31,409 bases of DNA from Ruixingdingia sedimenti. GTDB taxonomy: Bacteria > Pseudomonadota > Alphaproteobacteria > Rhodobacterales > Rhodobacteraceae. The stretch's first letter is position 1, and each line of letters begins with the position of its first letter. The notes below the pieces were generated by a model. That model was not told the DNA's origin. It saw nothing but the letters and a program-made list of their open reading frames with translations, and made no database searches. Below are positions 23,539 to 31,334 of this stretch, piece by piece. The stretch spans positions 1-31,409 of the forward strand of contig NZ_JAVKPH010000034.1 of NCBI RefSeq assembly GCF_031432425.1. Direction: 5' to 3'. The position numbers and the translations under genes were made by a program.

Positions 23539-24252
23539 ATGACCCAAGGCAACCCCGGCTTCCATGAACTGCGGATCTACAAGATCGAACCCGGCCGGCT
23601 TCAGGACATGGTGGGGCGGTTCCGGGGCGGATTGTCCTGGCTGTTTCCCCGCCACGGCGTGAATGTCGTGGGCGGCTGGTCCACCCTCGTGGGGCCCGAG
23701 AACGCGCATTTCGTCTATCTCATGCATTGGCAGAGCTTCGAGGAACGGATGGCGGCCTTCGCCGCCTTCGCGGCCGATCCCGACTGGCACCGCGTGCGCG
23801 CGGAAACCAATGCCGGATCGGAATTTCTGGAAGAGTTCGAGATCCACTTCCTCCACCCCTTCGTGTCGAACGGGCTGGAACGGGCATTGCCCTTCGACAG
23901 GGCCGGGGCGGTGCACGAACTGACCATCTACCCGGGAAAGACCGGGATGGCCGGGCCGATCCGGGCCCGTCTGAACGAACACGAACTGCCGCTGCGCGAA
24001 CGGCAGGGCGCGCGGACCCTGGGGGCGTTCGATGCCCTGACCGGCCCGCGGCTGCCCACCGCCTTCAGCCTGGTGGAATGGCCGGATCTGGCCGCCTGGC
24101 AGCAGGCGCAGGCTGATCCGGCGGCGGAACGGGCGTTGATCGAACGGGTGGCCGCGGAAAAGGCGCAGCATGGCCGGCAGGCGCTCGGCCGCACGACCCG
24201 ATATGTGCTTGCGCCGGTGCCTGTCGCCTGGGCGCCGCGCAGCCGCAGGTGA
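23539..24252 (+). CDS. NIPSNAP-family protein
   Basis: A 237-aa protein with two NIPSNAP/ferredoxin-like repeats. The first starts HELRIYKIEPGRLQDMVGRF and includes VGGWSTLVGPENAHFVYLMHWQSFEER. The second starts VHELTIYPGKTGMAGPIRARL. NIPSNAP proteins form alpha-beta barrels; bacterial members occur next to catabolic and oxidative genes, but their chemistry is largely unknown. ATG at 23539 follows AAGGAG; an upstream extension to 23455 lies inside the hairpin and the livK end and is rejected. It lies between the importer and the hydrolase, suggesting a role on an early or ring-opened intermediate. Confidence 0.82.
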   Translation: MTQGNPGFHELRIYKIEPGRLQDMVGRFRGGLSWLFPRHGVNVVGGWSTLVGPENAHFVYLMHWQSFEERMAAFAAFAADPDWHRVRAETNAGSEFLEEFEIHFLHPFVSNGLERALPFDRAGAVHELTIYPGKTGMAGPIRARLNEHELPLRERQGARTLGAFDALTGPRLPTAFSLVEWPDLAAWQQAQADPAAERALIERVAAEKAQHGRQALGRTTRYVLAPVPVAWAPRSRR

Positions 24253-24313
24253 AACCACCAGACCACGACCCGCCGCGGCGTTGGGCGGCGGCGGCAACAG
24301 CAAGGAAAACATC

Positions 24314-25156
24314 ATGCGTCTCGTATCCTTTCTGACCGGCGGGCAGCCGAGCTATGGCGTCGCCGAGGGCAACGGCCTGCGCGAGGCCGCGGCCGGCTTT
24401 CGCAGCCGCTATCCCGACCTGCGCGCGGTGCTGACCGCGAATGCGGTGGCCGAACTGGGCCGGTCTCTGGACCGCCGGTTCGGGATCGACGCGGTGACGC
24501 TGTTGCCGCCGGTGCCGAACCCCGACAAGATCCTCTGCGTCGGCCTGAACTATCTGTCGCACATCCGGGAAACCGGCCGCGAGGCGCCCCGCCATCCGTC
24601 GATCTTCGTCCGCTTTCCTTCGTCCGTGCGGGGGCATGGTGTGCCGCTGATCCGCCCCCGCGTCTCGGCGCAATTCGACTTCGAGGGCGAGCTGGCGGTG
24701 GTCATCGGCAGGCCGGGCCGCCGCATTGCCGCCGCGGATGCGATGGATCACGTCGCGGGCTACAGCGCCTTCAACGACGGCTCCATCCGCGATTTCCAGC
24801 GTCATACGACGCAGTTCTGGCCCGGGAAAAGCTTTGACGACAGCGGCTCCATGGGCCCCTGGCTTGTCACACGCGACGACCTGCCCGATCCCGCCGCGCA
24901 ACATCTGCGCACGCTGCTGAACGGCGAGGTGATGCAATCCGCCCCGCTTTCCGATCTTGCATTCACCATCCCCGACATCATCGCCTACGTTTCGCAGGTG
25001 ACCGAGCTTCTGCCCGGCGACATCATCGCCACCGGCACGCCGGGCGGCGTCGGCCTGTTCCGCGAACCGCCGGTCTTCATGCGGCCCGGGGACCGGATCG
25101 AGGTCGAAATCACCGGCATCGGCACCCTGTCGAACCCGGTTGCCGACGAGATCTAG
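24314..25156 (+). CDS. Fumarylacetoacetate hydrolase-family protein
   Basis: A 280-aa FAH-superfamily enzyme. Members hydrolyse C-C bonds in acyl-pyruvates or decarboxylate/isomerise ring-cleavage products, using a divalent metal. Visible features are the core entry DKILCVGLNYLSHIRETG, the metal-binding acidic residues in FDFEGELAVVIG, the Asp in GYSAFNDGSIRDFQ, and the late GDIIATGTPGGVG motif. The N-terminal cap of about 75 residues is typical of the HpaG/YcgM-like group. It starts at ATG 24314 after CAAGGAAAAC. In the pathway it is the only candidate for cutting a ring-opened product, although no ring-cleavage dioxygenase is seen in the window. Confidence 0.9.
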   Translation: MRLVSFLTGGQPSYGVAEGNGLREAAAGFRSRYPDLRAVLTANAVAELGRSLDRRFGIDAVTLLPPVPNPDKILCVGLNYLSHIRETGREAPRHPSIFVRFPSSVRGHGVPLIRPRVSAQFDFEGELAVVIGRPGRRIAAADAMDHVAGYSAFNDGSIRDFQRHTTQFWPGKSFDDSGSMGPWLVTRDDLPDPAAQHLRTLLNGEVMQSAPLSDLAFTIPDIIAYVSQVTELLPGDIIATGTPGGVGLFREPPVFMRPGDRIEVEITGIGTLSNPVADEI

Positions 25157-25193
25157 GCCGGGTATCCGCGACAGGAACAGGAGGATAGGAGCC

Positions 25194-26045
25194 ATGGCGG
25201 ACACGCAGCGGAACCTTGGCGATACATCGATGGGCGACAGTCCGGCCGAAAAGGCCGTCTTTCGCCGCTATCGCGAAGCGGCCGCGGTCGGCCCGTGGAA
25301 CACGACGATCGCCACGCTTCTTGCGCACCGTTCCGTGCGCGCCTATCTGCCCGCGCCGCTGCCCGAGGGGACGGTGGAAACCCTCGTCGCGGCGGCGTCC
25401 TCTGCGCCCACATCGTCGAACTTGCAGGCATGGAGCGTCGTGGCCGTCACAGACCCGGAACGCCGCGCCCGTCTTGCCGCGATTGCGGGGAATCAGCGGC
25501 ACATTATCGATGCGCCGCTGATCCTCGTCTGGGTCGCCGATCTGTCCCGGGCGCAGCGCATCGGGGATGCCGCAGGCGTCCGCATGGAGGGGCTCGACTA
25601 TACCGAAACCTTCCTGCTCGCCTCGATGGATGCGATGCTGGCGGCGCAAAACGCCCTCGTGGCGGCGGAATCGCTCGGGCTGGGAACCGTGTTCATCGGC
25701 GCGCTGCGCAACGACCCCGAGGCGGTGGCCGATCTGTTGCGCCTGCCGCCGCGGGCCTATGCGGTCGCGGGGCTGGTGGTGGGCCTGCCCGACCCCGCGG
25801 TGCAGACGGCGGTGAAGCCGCGGCTGCCGCAGTCGGCGGTTCTGCATCGGGAATGCTATGGCGCCGAAGACCCCGAAACGCTCCGCGCCCACGACCGCGC
25901 GACCGGGGCGTTCCGCGCGGAACAGGTGCTTTCCCGTCAAGGCTGGACCGATCTCGTCCTTTCCCGCCTACAGACGGCCCAGGGGCTGAGCGGCCGCCAC
26001 GTCCTGAAATCCGTGCTTGGCCGGCTGGGTTTCCCGCTGCACTGA
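25194..26045 (+). CDS. Nitroreductase-family flavoprotein (NfsA/FRP type)
   Basis: A 283-aa FMN-dependent NAD(P)H oxidoreductase. It has the N-terminal FMN-phosphate motif LLAHRSVRAYLPAPLPEG, then AASSAPTSSNLQAWSVVAV and a mid-protein AQNALVAAESLGLGTVFIGALR, matching the NfsA/FRP group. This group reduces nitro groups, quinones, flavins or enones. ATG at 25194 follows AGGAGGATAGGAG. In this operon it could supply reduced flavin, reduce a quinone formed after hydroxylation, or act on an enone; the sequence does not decide. It lies 37 bp after the FAH-family gene. Confidence 0.88.
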   Translation: MADTQRNLGDTSMGDSPAEKAVFRRYREAAAVGPWNTTIATLLAHRSVRAYLPAPLPEGTVETLVAAASSAPTSSNLQAWSVVAVTDPERRARLAAIAGNQRHIIDAPLILVWVADLSRAQRIGDAAGVRMEGLDYTETFLLASMDAMLAAQNALVAAESLGLGTVFIGALRNDPEAVADLLRLPPRAYAVAGLVVGLPDPAVQTAVKPRLPQSAVLHRECYGAEDPETLRAHDRATGAFRAEQVLSRQGWTDLVLSRLQTAQGLSGRHVLKSVLGRLGFPLH

Positions 26046-26156
26046 CATACCGGAGGAAAGGCCCTTGCAGACCCTTGCGGCGCGGTCCAATGGTGGTGCG
26101 GTCATGACACGCCGCGGCGGGTTCCGCGCGGATACGGCGCGAGAGGAGGGTGCAAC

Positions 26157-26870
26157 ATGATCTCGGGCATGTCCGATCCCCCCTCCATCCGGCAATCCGC
26201 GCGGCGGGTCGGCCTGTCGGATCTGGTATACAACGACGTCAAGAACCGGCTGCTTGCAGGCGAATTCCGGGAACCGGATTCGATACCGATCGACAAGCTG
26301 GCGACCGAACTGTCGGTCAGCCGCCACCCCGTCATGGAGGCGCTGAAACGGCTGTCTGTCGAGGGGTTCATCACCATCCTGCCCCAGATCGGTTGCCGTG
26401 TAAGGCGCTATGAACCGTCCGAAATATCGGATTTCTTCCGGCTGTTCGCCGAAGGCGAGGCGCTGATCGCGGAACTTGCCGCCGAACGCGCGGACAAGAC
26501 GAACATCGCCGCCATGTCGGAAATCTCTGCCCGGATCGGCCGGCTGCGGCAGGCCCGGGACAGTACCGCCGCCATCGGGCTGGAATACCGTTCCCTCAAC
26601 CGCCAGCTTCATTTCGAGATGCGCCGGGCCGCCCGTTCCGTCCCCGTGGCCGAAATCGTCGAAAGCCTCGGCGACCGGAGCGATTTCTTCATCGCCGCGT
26701 CCCGCCAGCCGCTGTTCACCGACAGGCTGGCACGGGCGCATGACGAACACGAGGCAATCATCGCGGCGATAGAACGTAGGGATCCCGCGCGCGCCAGAGA
26801 GGTGATGCGCATCCACATCCTGCATATCGAGGAACGGTTGCGGACGACCTTCGCAGATCCGCCGCCATAA
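26157..26870 (+). CDS. GntR-family transcriptional regulator with FCD domain
   Basis: A 237-aa regulator. The N-terminal winged helix spans about residues 20-85 (LVYNDVKNRLLAGEF, LATELSVSRHPVMEALKRLSVEGFI). The C-terminal FCD ligand domain spans about 90-225, with the metal-site histidines near RQLHFEM, AHDEHEAIIAAIERRDPARA and MRIHILHI. FCD regulators respond to organic acids and usually act as repressors released by a pathway intermediate. Its start follows GAGGAGGGTG. It is 111 bp behind the nitroreductase, so it may be read with the operon or from its own promoter. It is the only transcription factor in the catabolic island and the best candidate to bind the repeated operator-like sites at 14689-15012 and possibly 5458-5599. 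Confidence 0.88.
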   Translation: MISGMSDPPSIRQSARRVGLSDLVYNDVKNRLLAGEFREPDSIPIDKLATELSVSRHPVMEALKRLSVEGFITILPQIGCRVRRYEPSEISDFFRLFAEGEALIAELAAERADKTNIAAMSEISARIGRLRQARDSTAAIGLEYRSLNRQLHFEMRRAARSVPVAEIVESLGDRSDFFIAASRQPLFTDRLARAHDEHEAIIAAIERRDPARAREVMRIHILHIEERLRTTFADPPP

Positions 26871-26899
26871 CGCTTTCCGGCTGGCCCGGCGCCCGCCGC

Positions 26900-27220
26900 C
26901 TAGTGCGGTGCAAGCGGGGCAAACGGCCCGCGGTCCGGGCGGCCGTGCAGGTAGAACTGGCGCCAGCGCTGGATCACCAGCGTTTTGAACAGGCCGGCCT
27001 TGTAGAAGGGATCGTTGTGGACGAAGTCTTCGGCCTCTTCCCGGGTATCGACATTGATCAGGATGACCGCACCGATGGCGCGGGGCTCTTCGTTCAGCAG
27101 GCCGCCCGAGGCGATCAGGATTTCGACCCGTCCCTCCAGATAGGCAAGATGCGCATCGAGATGCTGCTTGCGGATCTCGGCGCCCTGTTCGACGTCCTGC
27201 GTGAAAATCATGTAAGGCAT
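26900..27220 (-). CDS. YciI-like protein (paralogue)
   Basis: A 106-aa YciI-family protein starting at ATG 27220, which has GAGGAAAAAGAC upstream; a longer frame to 27298 lies inside the neighbouring gene. It begins MPYMIFTQDVEQG, shares HLDAHLAYLEGRVEILIASGG and the tail FYLHGRPDRGPFAPL with the protein at 18308, and has the same length. The conserved His and the NDPFYKAGLF segment are retained. It is 47 bp downstream of the beta-oxidation fusion gene on the same strand, so the pair is probably co-transcribed. The role is most likely isomerase- or lactonase-like on a pathway intermediate; the exact reaction is unknown. Confidence 0.85.
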   Translation of the reverse strand: MPYMIFTQDVEQGAEIRKQHLDAHLAYLEGRVEILIASGGLLNEEPRAIGAVILINVDTREEAEDFVHNDPFYKAGLFKTLVIQRWRQFYLHGRPDRGPFAPLAPH

Positions 27221-27267
27221 GTCTTTTTCCTCGTTTTCCTGTGATCCCTCCGCGCGGGCCGGTGTCG

Positions 27268-29197
27268 TCAGCCAGCGGGCGAATTGTGGGCGTGCCACAT
27301 CAGGCCGCCCTTCTCGCGCGGAAAGCCGTAGCCGTGGATCATGACGAGATCGATGTCCTCCGGCCTGTCGGCGATGCCTTCGGCCAGGATCGCCCTGCCC
27401 TCCTCGGTCATGCGCGCGATCAGCCGGCGGGCGATCTCGTCTCGCGTCAGGGCCAGTCGCGGATGGCCAAGCCGGTGCGCCTCGGCGGCAAGGATATCCG
27501 CGGTTTCTGCGGACGGCGTGCGCCGGCCGTCCCGGCCGTAGTCATACCATCCGCGCCCCGCCTTGCGCCCTGTGCGCCCGGCCGCGACCAGATGCCCGAT
27601 CGCCGCACTGGTATCGCCGGGGCCCGTACCATGAAGCCGCCGCCGCCGTGCCAGACCGATTTCGAGGCCCGAAAGATCCTGCGTCGCAAAGGGGCCGAGC
27701 GGCATGCCGAACCATTCCATCGCCGCGTCGATGTCCCACGGGGTCGCACCTTGCATCGTCAGCAGCTCCGCCGCATCGCGGAGACTGGCCAGGATGCGAT
27801 TGCCGATGAACCCCTCGCATACACGGGCCAGCACCGGCATCTTGTCCATCTGCAGGGCTAGGGCAAAGCCCCGCCGGACCGCCGCCGGGGCCGAGATGCC
27901 GGTACGGATGACCTCGACCAGCGGCATGACATGGGCCGGGCTGAAGAAATGCAGCCCGATCAGGCGCGCGGGATCCCGCAGGCCCTGCCCTATCTGGCGG
28001 ATGTCCATATAGGACGTGTTAGTGGCCAGCACCGCATCCGCCGGAAGCGCGGCTTCCAGTTCGGCCAGCACCCGCTGTTTCAGCCCCATGTCCTCGAACA
28101 CCGCCTCGATGGCGATTTCCGCCGGGGGCAGGGTCGCCATGCCGATGTGATAGCCCATCCCGGCCAGGAAACCCTCGGCCTCGGCCCGGGTCGCCTTGCC
28201 GCGGCCGACCGCCTCGTCCGCGAGGCGGGCGAGCGTGGCTTCGGCACGGGCTGCGGCCTCTCCCCCGGTCTCTACCAGCGCCACCGCTATCCCGGCCCGG
28301 CGCAGGGCAAAGGCGATGCCCGCCCCCATGAGACCGCCGCCGACCACCACGGCAGTGTTCACCGGCGCTTCGCCCTGTGTATCCAGGGCCCGGCGGGCGA
28401 CGCGTTCGGCGAAGAATACATGCCGCAAGGCCCGCGCCTCGGGCGTAATCCGCAGGGCATCGAACCGGGCGCGCTCGGCGTCGAGGCCAGCGGCGAAGCC
28501 GGTCGTCGCGGTTTCTTCGACCAGACGTATCGCTGCCTCGGGCGCCGCCTGCCGGCGATGACGGCGCGCCGCCGCCGCCCGTGCGGCCGCGACGGCGTCG
28601 GGCGCCGGTTCGGGATTGGGCGCCTGTGACAGACGGGGCCGCGGCGGGGGCGTGAGCGCCAGCGCCGCAGCCACCGCATCCTCGGCGATCCCGTCGATCA
28701 CCCCCAGGCGTAGCGCCTCTGCCGCATCGAACATCTCGCCCAACCCGACGATCCCTGCCGCCGGTCCGATGCCGATCAGCCGCGGCAGGCGCTGTGTGCC
28801 CCCGGAGCCCGGCACGACGCCCAGTTTCACCTCCGGCAACGCCAGCCGGGCAGAGGGCGCAGCCACGCGCGCATCGCAGGCCAACGCGATCTTCCAATCC
28901 GCCCCCCAAGGCCAGCCCGTTCATGGCGCAGACCGTGAACATGGGCAGACCGTCGATCCGGGCGATCAACGCCGGCAGCTCGGGAGGATGCAGGGGGCCG
29001 CCGAATTCCCCGGCATCCGCACCGGCGACGAAACTGCGGCCCGCCCCGGTGATCACCAGACGCGCCGCGCCGGAAGCCGACGCATCGTCCAGCGCATCGT
29101 ACAGATCGGCCCGCAATTCGGCCGTCAACAGATTGAGCGGCGGGTTGTCGATGGTCAGGATCAGCGCCTGCCCGACGGCCCTCAGGCTTGTCGTCAT
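27268..29197 (-). pseudogene. Fused enoyl-CoA hydratase / 3-hydroxyacyl-CoA dehydrogenase with a frameshift
   Basis: A FadJ/FadB-like gene for two beta-oxidation steps. Its start is ATG 29197 with GGAGGAAACC upstream. The first part (AVGQALILTIDNPPLNLL, GAGRSFVAGADAGEFGG, MNGLALGGGLE) is enoyl-CoA hydratase. The frame then breaks near 28891, where one extra base turns the expected E-I-A-L-A-C-D-A-R-V into another frame. The rest continues intact in the next frame: LPEVKLGVVPGSGGTQRLPR with the catalytic Glu, then the NAD-binding VVVGGGLMGAGIAFAL and the catalytic-His block LIGLHFFSPAHVMPLVEVI. Without the extra base the product would be about 642 aa, near normal for this fusion type. As written only the first part can be made, plus perhaps the dehydrogenase half from an internal start. 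Confidence 0.85.
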
Positions 29198-29371
29198 GGT
29201 TTCCTCCGGCGGCACCGGGCGGGCGCGTCCGTCCCCGATGCATGCCCGTTTCATGTCACAGACCGGGGCCAGCGGCAAGAACGTTCTGCAATGCGGTCCA
29301 TTGTTCTGCAAAATATTGACCTTCATCCCTCCACCGGGCAGTAAGCGTCAACCCGACGCAAGGAGCACGTC
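29198..29371. promoter_or_regulatory. Divergent promoter region of the beta-oxidation genes
   Basis: This gap lies between the leftward fusion gene and the rightward acyl-CoA dehydrogenase. GTTCTGCAA occurs twice, at 29283-29291 and 29303-29311, 20 bp apart, so both copies lie on one face of the helix. Between and overlapping them is the inverted repeat CAATG-CGGTC-CATTG at 29289-29303. This is a likely operator, possibly for a TetR-type or other regulator encoded elsewhere. Confidence 0.5.
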
Positions 29372-30523
29372 ATGGATCCTGAAACCCGCACCCTTCTTCT
29401 TGAAACCCTCCGGCGTTTCGTCCGCGATACACTCGTCCCGCTCGAGGCGCAGGTCGATGAGCAGGACGAGGTTCCCGAGGCCATCGTCGCCCAGATGCGC
29501 GAACTGGGCCTGTTCGGGCTGTCGATCCCCGAAGAATACGGTGGGCTCGGTCTCTCGATGTCCGACGAGGTTGCCGTCGCCGAGGAAATGGGACAGACCT
29601 CGCCCGCCTTCCGGTCGGTCTTCGGCACCAATGTCGGCATCGGATCGCAAGGCATCCTGATGGACGGCACGACCGAACAGAAATCCCGATGGCTGCCCCG
29701 CATCGCCAGCGGCGAGGTCATCTCGTCCTTCTGCCTGACCGAGCCCGACGTGGGCTCCGACGCCGGGGCGGTGCAGACCCGTGCGGTGCGCGACGGCGAC
29801 AGCTACATCCTGACCGGGACCAAGCGTTTCATCACCAACGCCCCCCGGGCCGGGGTGCTGACCGTCATGGCCCGCACCGGCACGCCCGAGGACAGGGCCG
29901 CAGGCGTATCCGCCTTCATCGTGGACGCCCGTTCGCCGGGGATCAGCCTCGGCAGGCCCGACCGCAAGATGGGCCAGCGCGGGACCAAGACCTGCGACGC
30001 GATCTTCGACCACGTTCGGGTTCCGGCGGAAAACCTGATCGGCGGCAAGGAAGGCCAGGGCTTCCCCACCGCGATGAAGGTGCTGGACCGCGGCCGGCTG
30101 CATATCGCCGCCCTGTCCTGCGGCATCGCGGCGCGGCTGATCCGCGAGGCCGTTGCCTATGCCGCCGAACGGCGACAGTTCGGCAAGCCGATCGCCGAGC
30201 ATCAGTTGATCCAGGCCATGCTCGCCGACAGCCGCACCGAATGGCTGGCGGCCCGGTCGATGGTGCGGGACACGGCGGCCCGCTACGACGCGGGCGAGGC
30301 CATCGCCACCGACGCCGCCTGCTGCAAGCTGTTCGCAACCGAAATGGTGGGCCGCGTTGCCGACCGTACCGTGCAGATCTTCGGCGGGGCCGGCTATATC
30401 GCCGACTACGGCATCGAACGGTTCTATCGCGACGTGCGCCTGCTGCGGCTTTACGAGGGCACCAGCCAGATCCAGCAACTGATCATCGCCCGCGACATGA
30501 TCCGCGCCGCCGGATCGCAATAG
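29372..30523 (+). CDS. Acyl-CoA dehydrogenase
   Basis: A 383-aa FAD enzyme that introduces the alpha-beta double bond into an acyl-CoA, the first step of beta-oxidation. Features include the N-terminal helical domain with LGLFGLSIPEEYGGLGLS, the middle domain SSFCLTEPDVGSDAGAVQT (substrate and flavin contacts), and the C-terminal AERRQFGKPIAEHQLIQ and QIFGGAGYIADYGIERFYRD. The catalytic base is E362 in LYEGTSQIQQ. The length is standard. ATG at 29372 has AAGGAG upstream. It diverges from the hydratase/dehydrogenase fusion, which would carry out the next two steps. It could serve an aliphatic side chain or the opened ring. No CoA ligase or thiolase lies in the window. Confidence 0.93.
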   Translation: MDPETRTLLLETLRRFVRDTLVPLEAQVDEQDEVPEAIVAQMRELGLFGLSIPEEYGGLGLSMSDEVAVAEEMGQTSPAFRSVFGTNVGIGSQGILMDGTTEQKSRWLPRIASGEVISSFCLTEPDVGSDAGAVQTRAVRDGDSYILTGTKRFITNAPRAGVLTVMARTGTPEDRAAGVSAFIVDARSPGISLGRPDRKMGQRGTKTCDAIFDHVRVPAENLIGGKEGQGFPTAMKVLDRGRLHIAALSCGIAARLIREAVAYAAERRQFGKPIAEHQLIQAMLADSRTEWLAARSMVRDTAARYDAGEAIATDAACCKLFATEMVGRVADRTVQIFGGAGYIADYGIERFYRDVRLLRLYEGTSQIQQLIIARDMIRAAGSQ

Positions 30524-30531
30524 GCGGGACA

Positions 30532-30555
30532 GGCCGGCCGCAAGCGCGGCCGGCC
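30532..30555. terminator. Hairpin between converging acyl-CoA dehydrogenase and SDR genes
   Basis: GGCCGGCCGC at 30532-30541 and GCGGCCGGCC at 30546-30555 form a perfect 10-bp stem with loop AAGC. It lies between two converging genes, a natural place for a shared terminator. No T run is visible, so it may instead act through stem stability or with Rho. Confidence 0.5.
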
Positions 30556-30564
30556 GCCCGGCGT

Positions 30565-31320
30565 TCAGACGGCCAGATAGCCGCCGTCCGCCACCAGCAC
30601 CGTCCCGGTGACGAAGCGCGCCCAATCCGAGGCGAGGAACACGATCGGATCCGCGATGTCCTCAGGGTCGCCGATCCGACCAAGCGGCACCCGCTGCACC
30701 ACCTGTTCCGTCCACACCGGATCGCGGCGCATGCGCGGCGCCGTCAGGTCGGTGCGGACAGTGCCGGGGCCCACGGCATTCACCCGGATCCCCTCGGGGC
30801 CAAGCTGCCGCGCCAGCGTCTGGGTCAACAGCTTCACCCCCGCCTTCGAGGCATTGTAGGAATAGCTGCCCTGCGGCGCCACGAAGGCCGCCACCGAGGA
30901 CACGTTCACCACATTGCCCTTCGTCCTGCGCAGCGAGGGCAGGAAGGCGCGGGTGACAAGCATGACCGAGGTCAGGTTGACTTCGATCATCCGGTCCCAC
31001 AGATCCATCAGCCCATCATCGTCCAAGGGCAGCTCCCCCGCGAAACCGGCGTTGTTGACCAGGATCGAGATGTCGCCATGCCGGCCCTCCACCGTCGCGG
31101 CAAGCGCCGCGATGGCGGCCCGGTCGGTGACGTCGAGCGGTTCGACCGACACCCGGTCGCCGGTGGGGTCGATGCTGCGGGCGGTTTCCCCGGCGGCCTC
31201 GACATTCTTGTCGGCGATGATCACGCGCGCACCCGCCGCAACCATCGCGCGGGCCGTCGCGGCACCGATGCCGCGGGCACCACCGGTAATCAGGGCAAGC
31301 CGCCCCTCAAGCAATTTCAT
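30565..31320 (-). CDS. SDR-family NAD(P)-dependent oxidoreductase
   Basis: A 251-aa classical SDR, fifth of its family in the island. It has TGGARGIGAA (cofactor), IIADKNVE (Asp after the second strand, NAD preference), ILVNNAGFAG, catalytic Ser in NVSSVAAFV, YNASK, and the C-terminal TGTVLVADGG. ATG at 31320 is preceded by TAAGGAG nine bases upstream. It resembles FabG/HSDH-like enzymes but cannot be assigned a substrate. Its upstream region is interrupted after about 15 bp by an insertion sequence, so its native promoter is probably gone and it may now be read from the IS or be silent. Confidence 0.9.
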   Translation of the reverse strand: MKLLEGRLALITGGARGIGAATARAMVAAGARVIIADKNVEAAGETARSIDPTGDRVSVEPLDVTDRAAIAALAATVEGRHGDISILVNNAGFAGELPLDDDGLMDLWDRMIEVNLTSVMLVTRAFLPSLRRTKGNVVNVSSVAAFVAPQGSYSYNASKAGVKLLTQTLARQLGPEGIRVNAVGPGTVRTDLTAPRMRRDPVWTEQVVQRVPLGRIGDPEDIADPIVFLASDWARFVTGTVLVADGGYLAV

Positions 31321-31334
31321 CCGTCATCTCCTTA

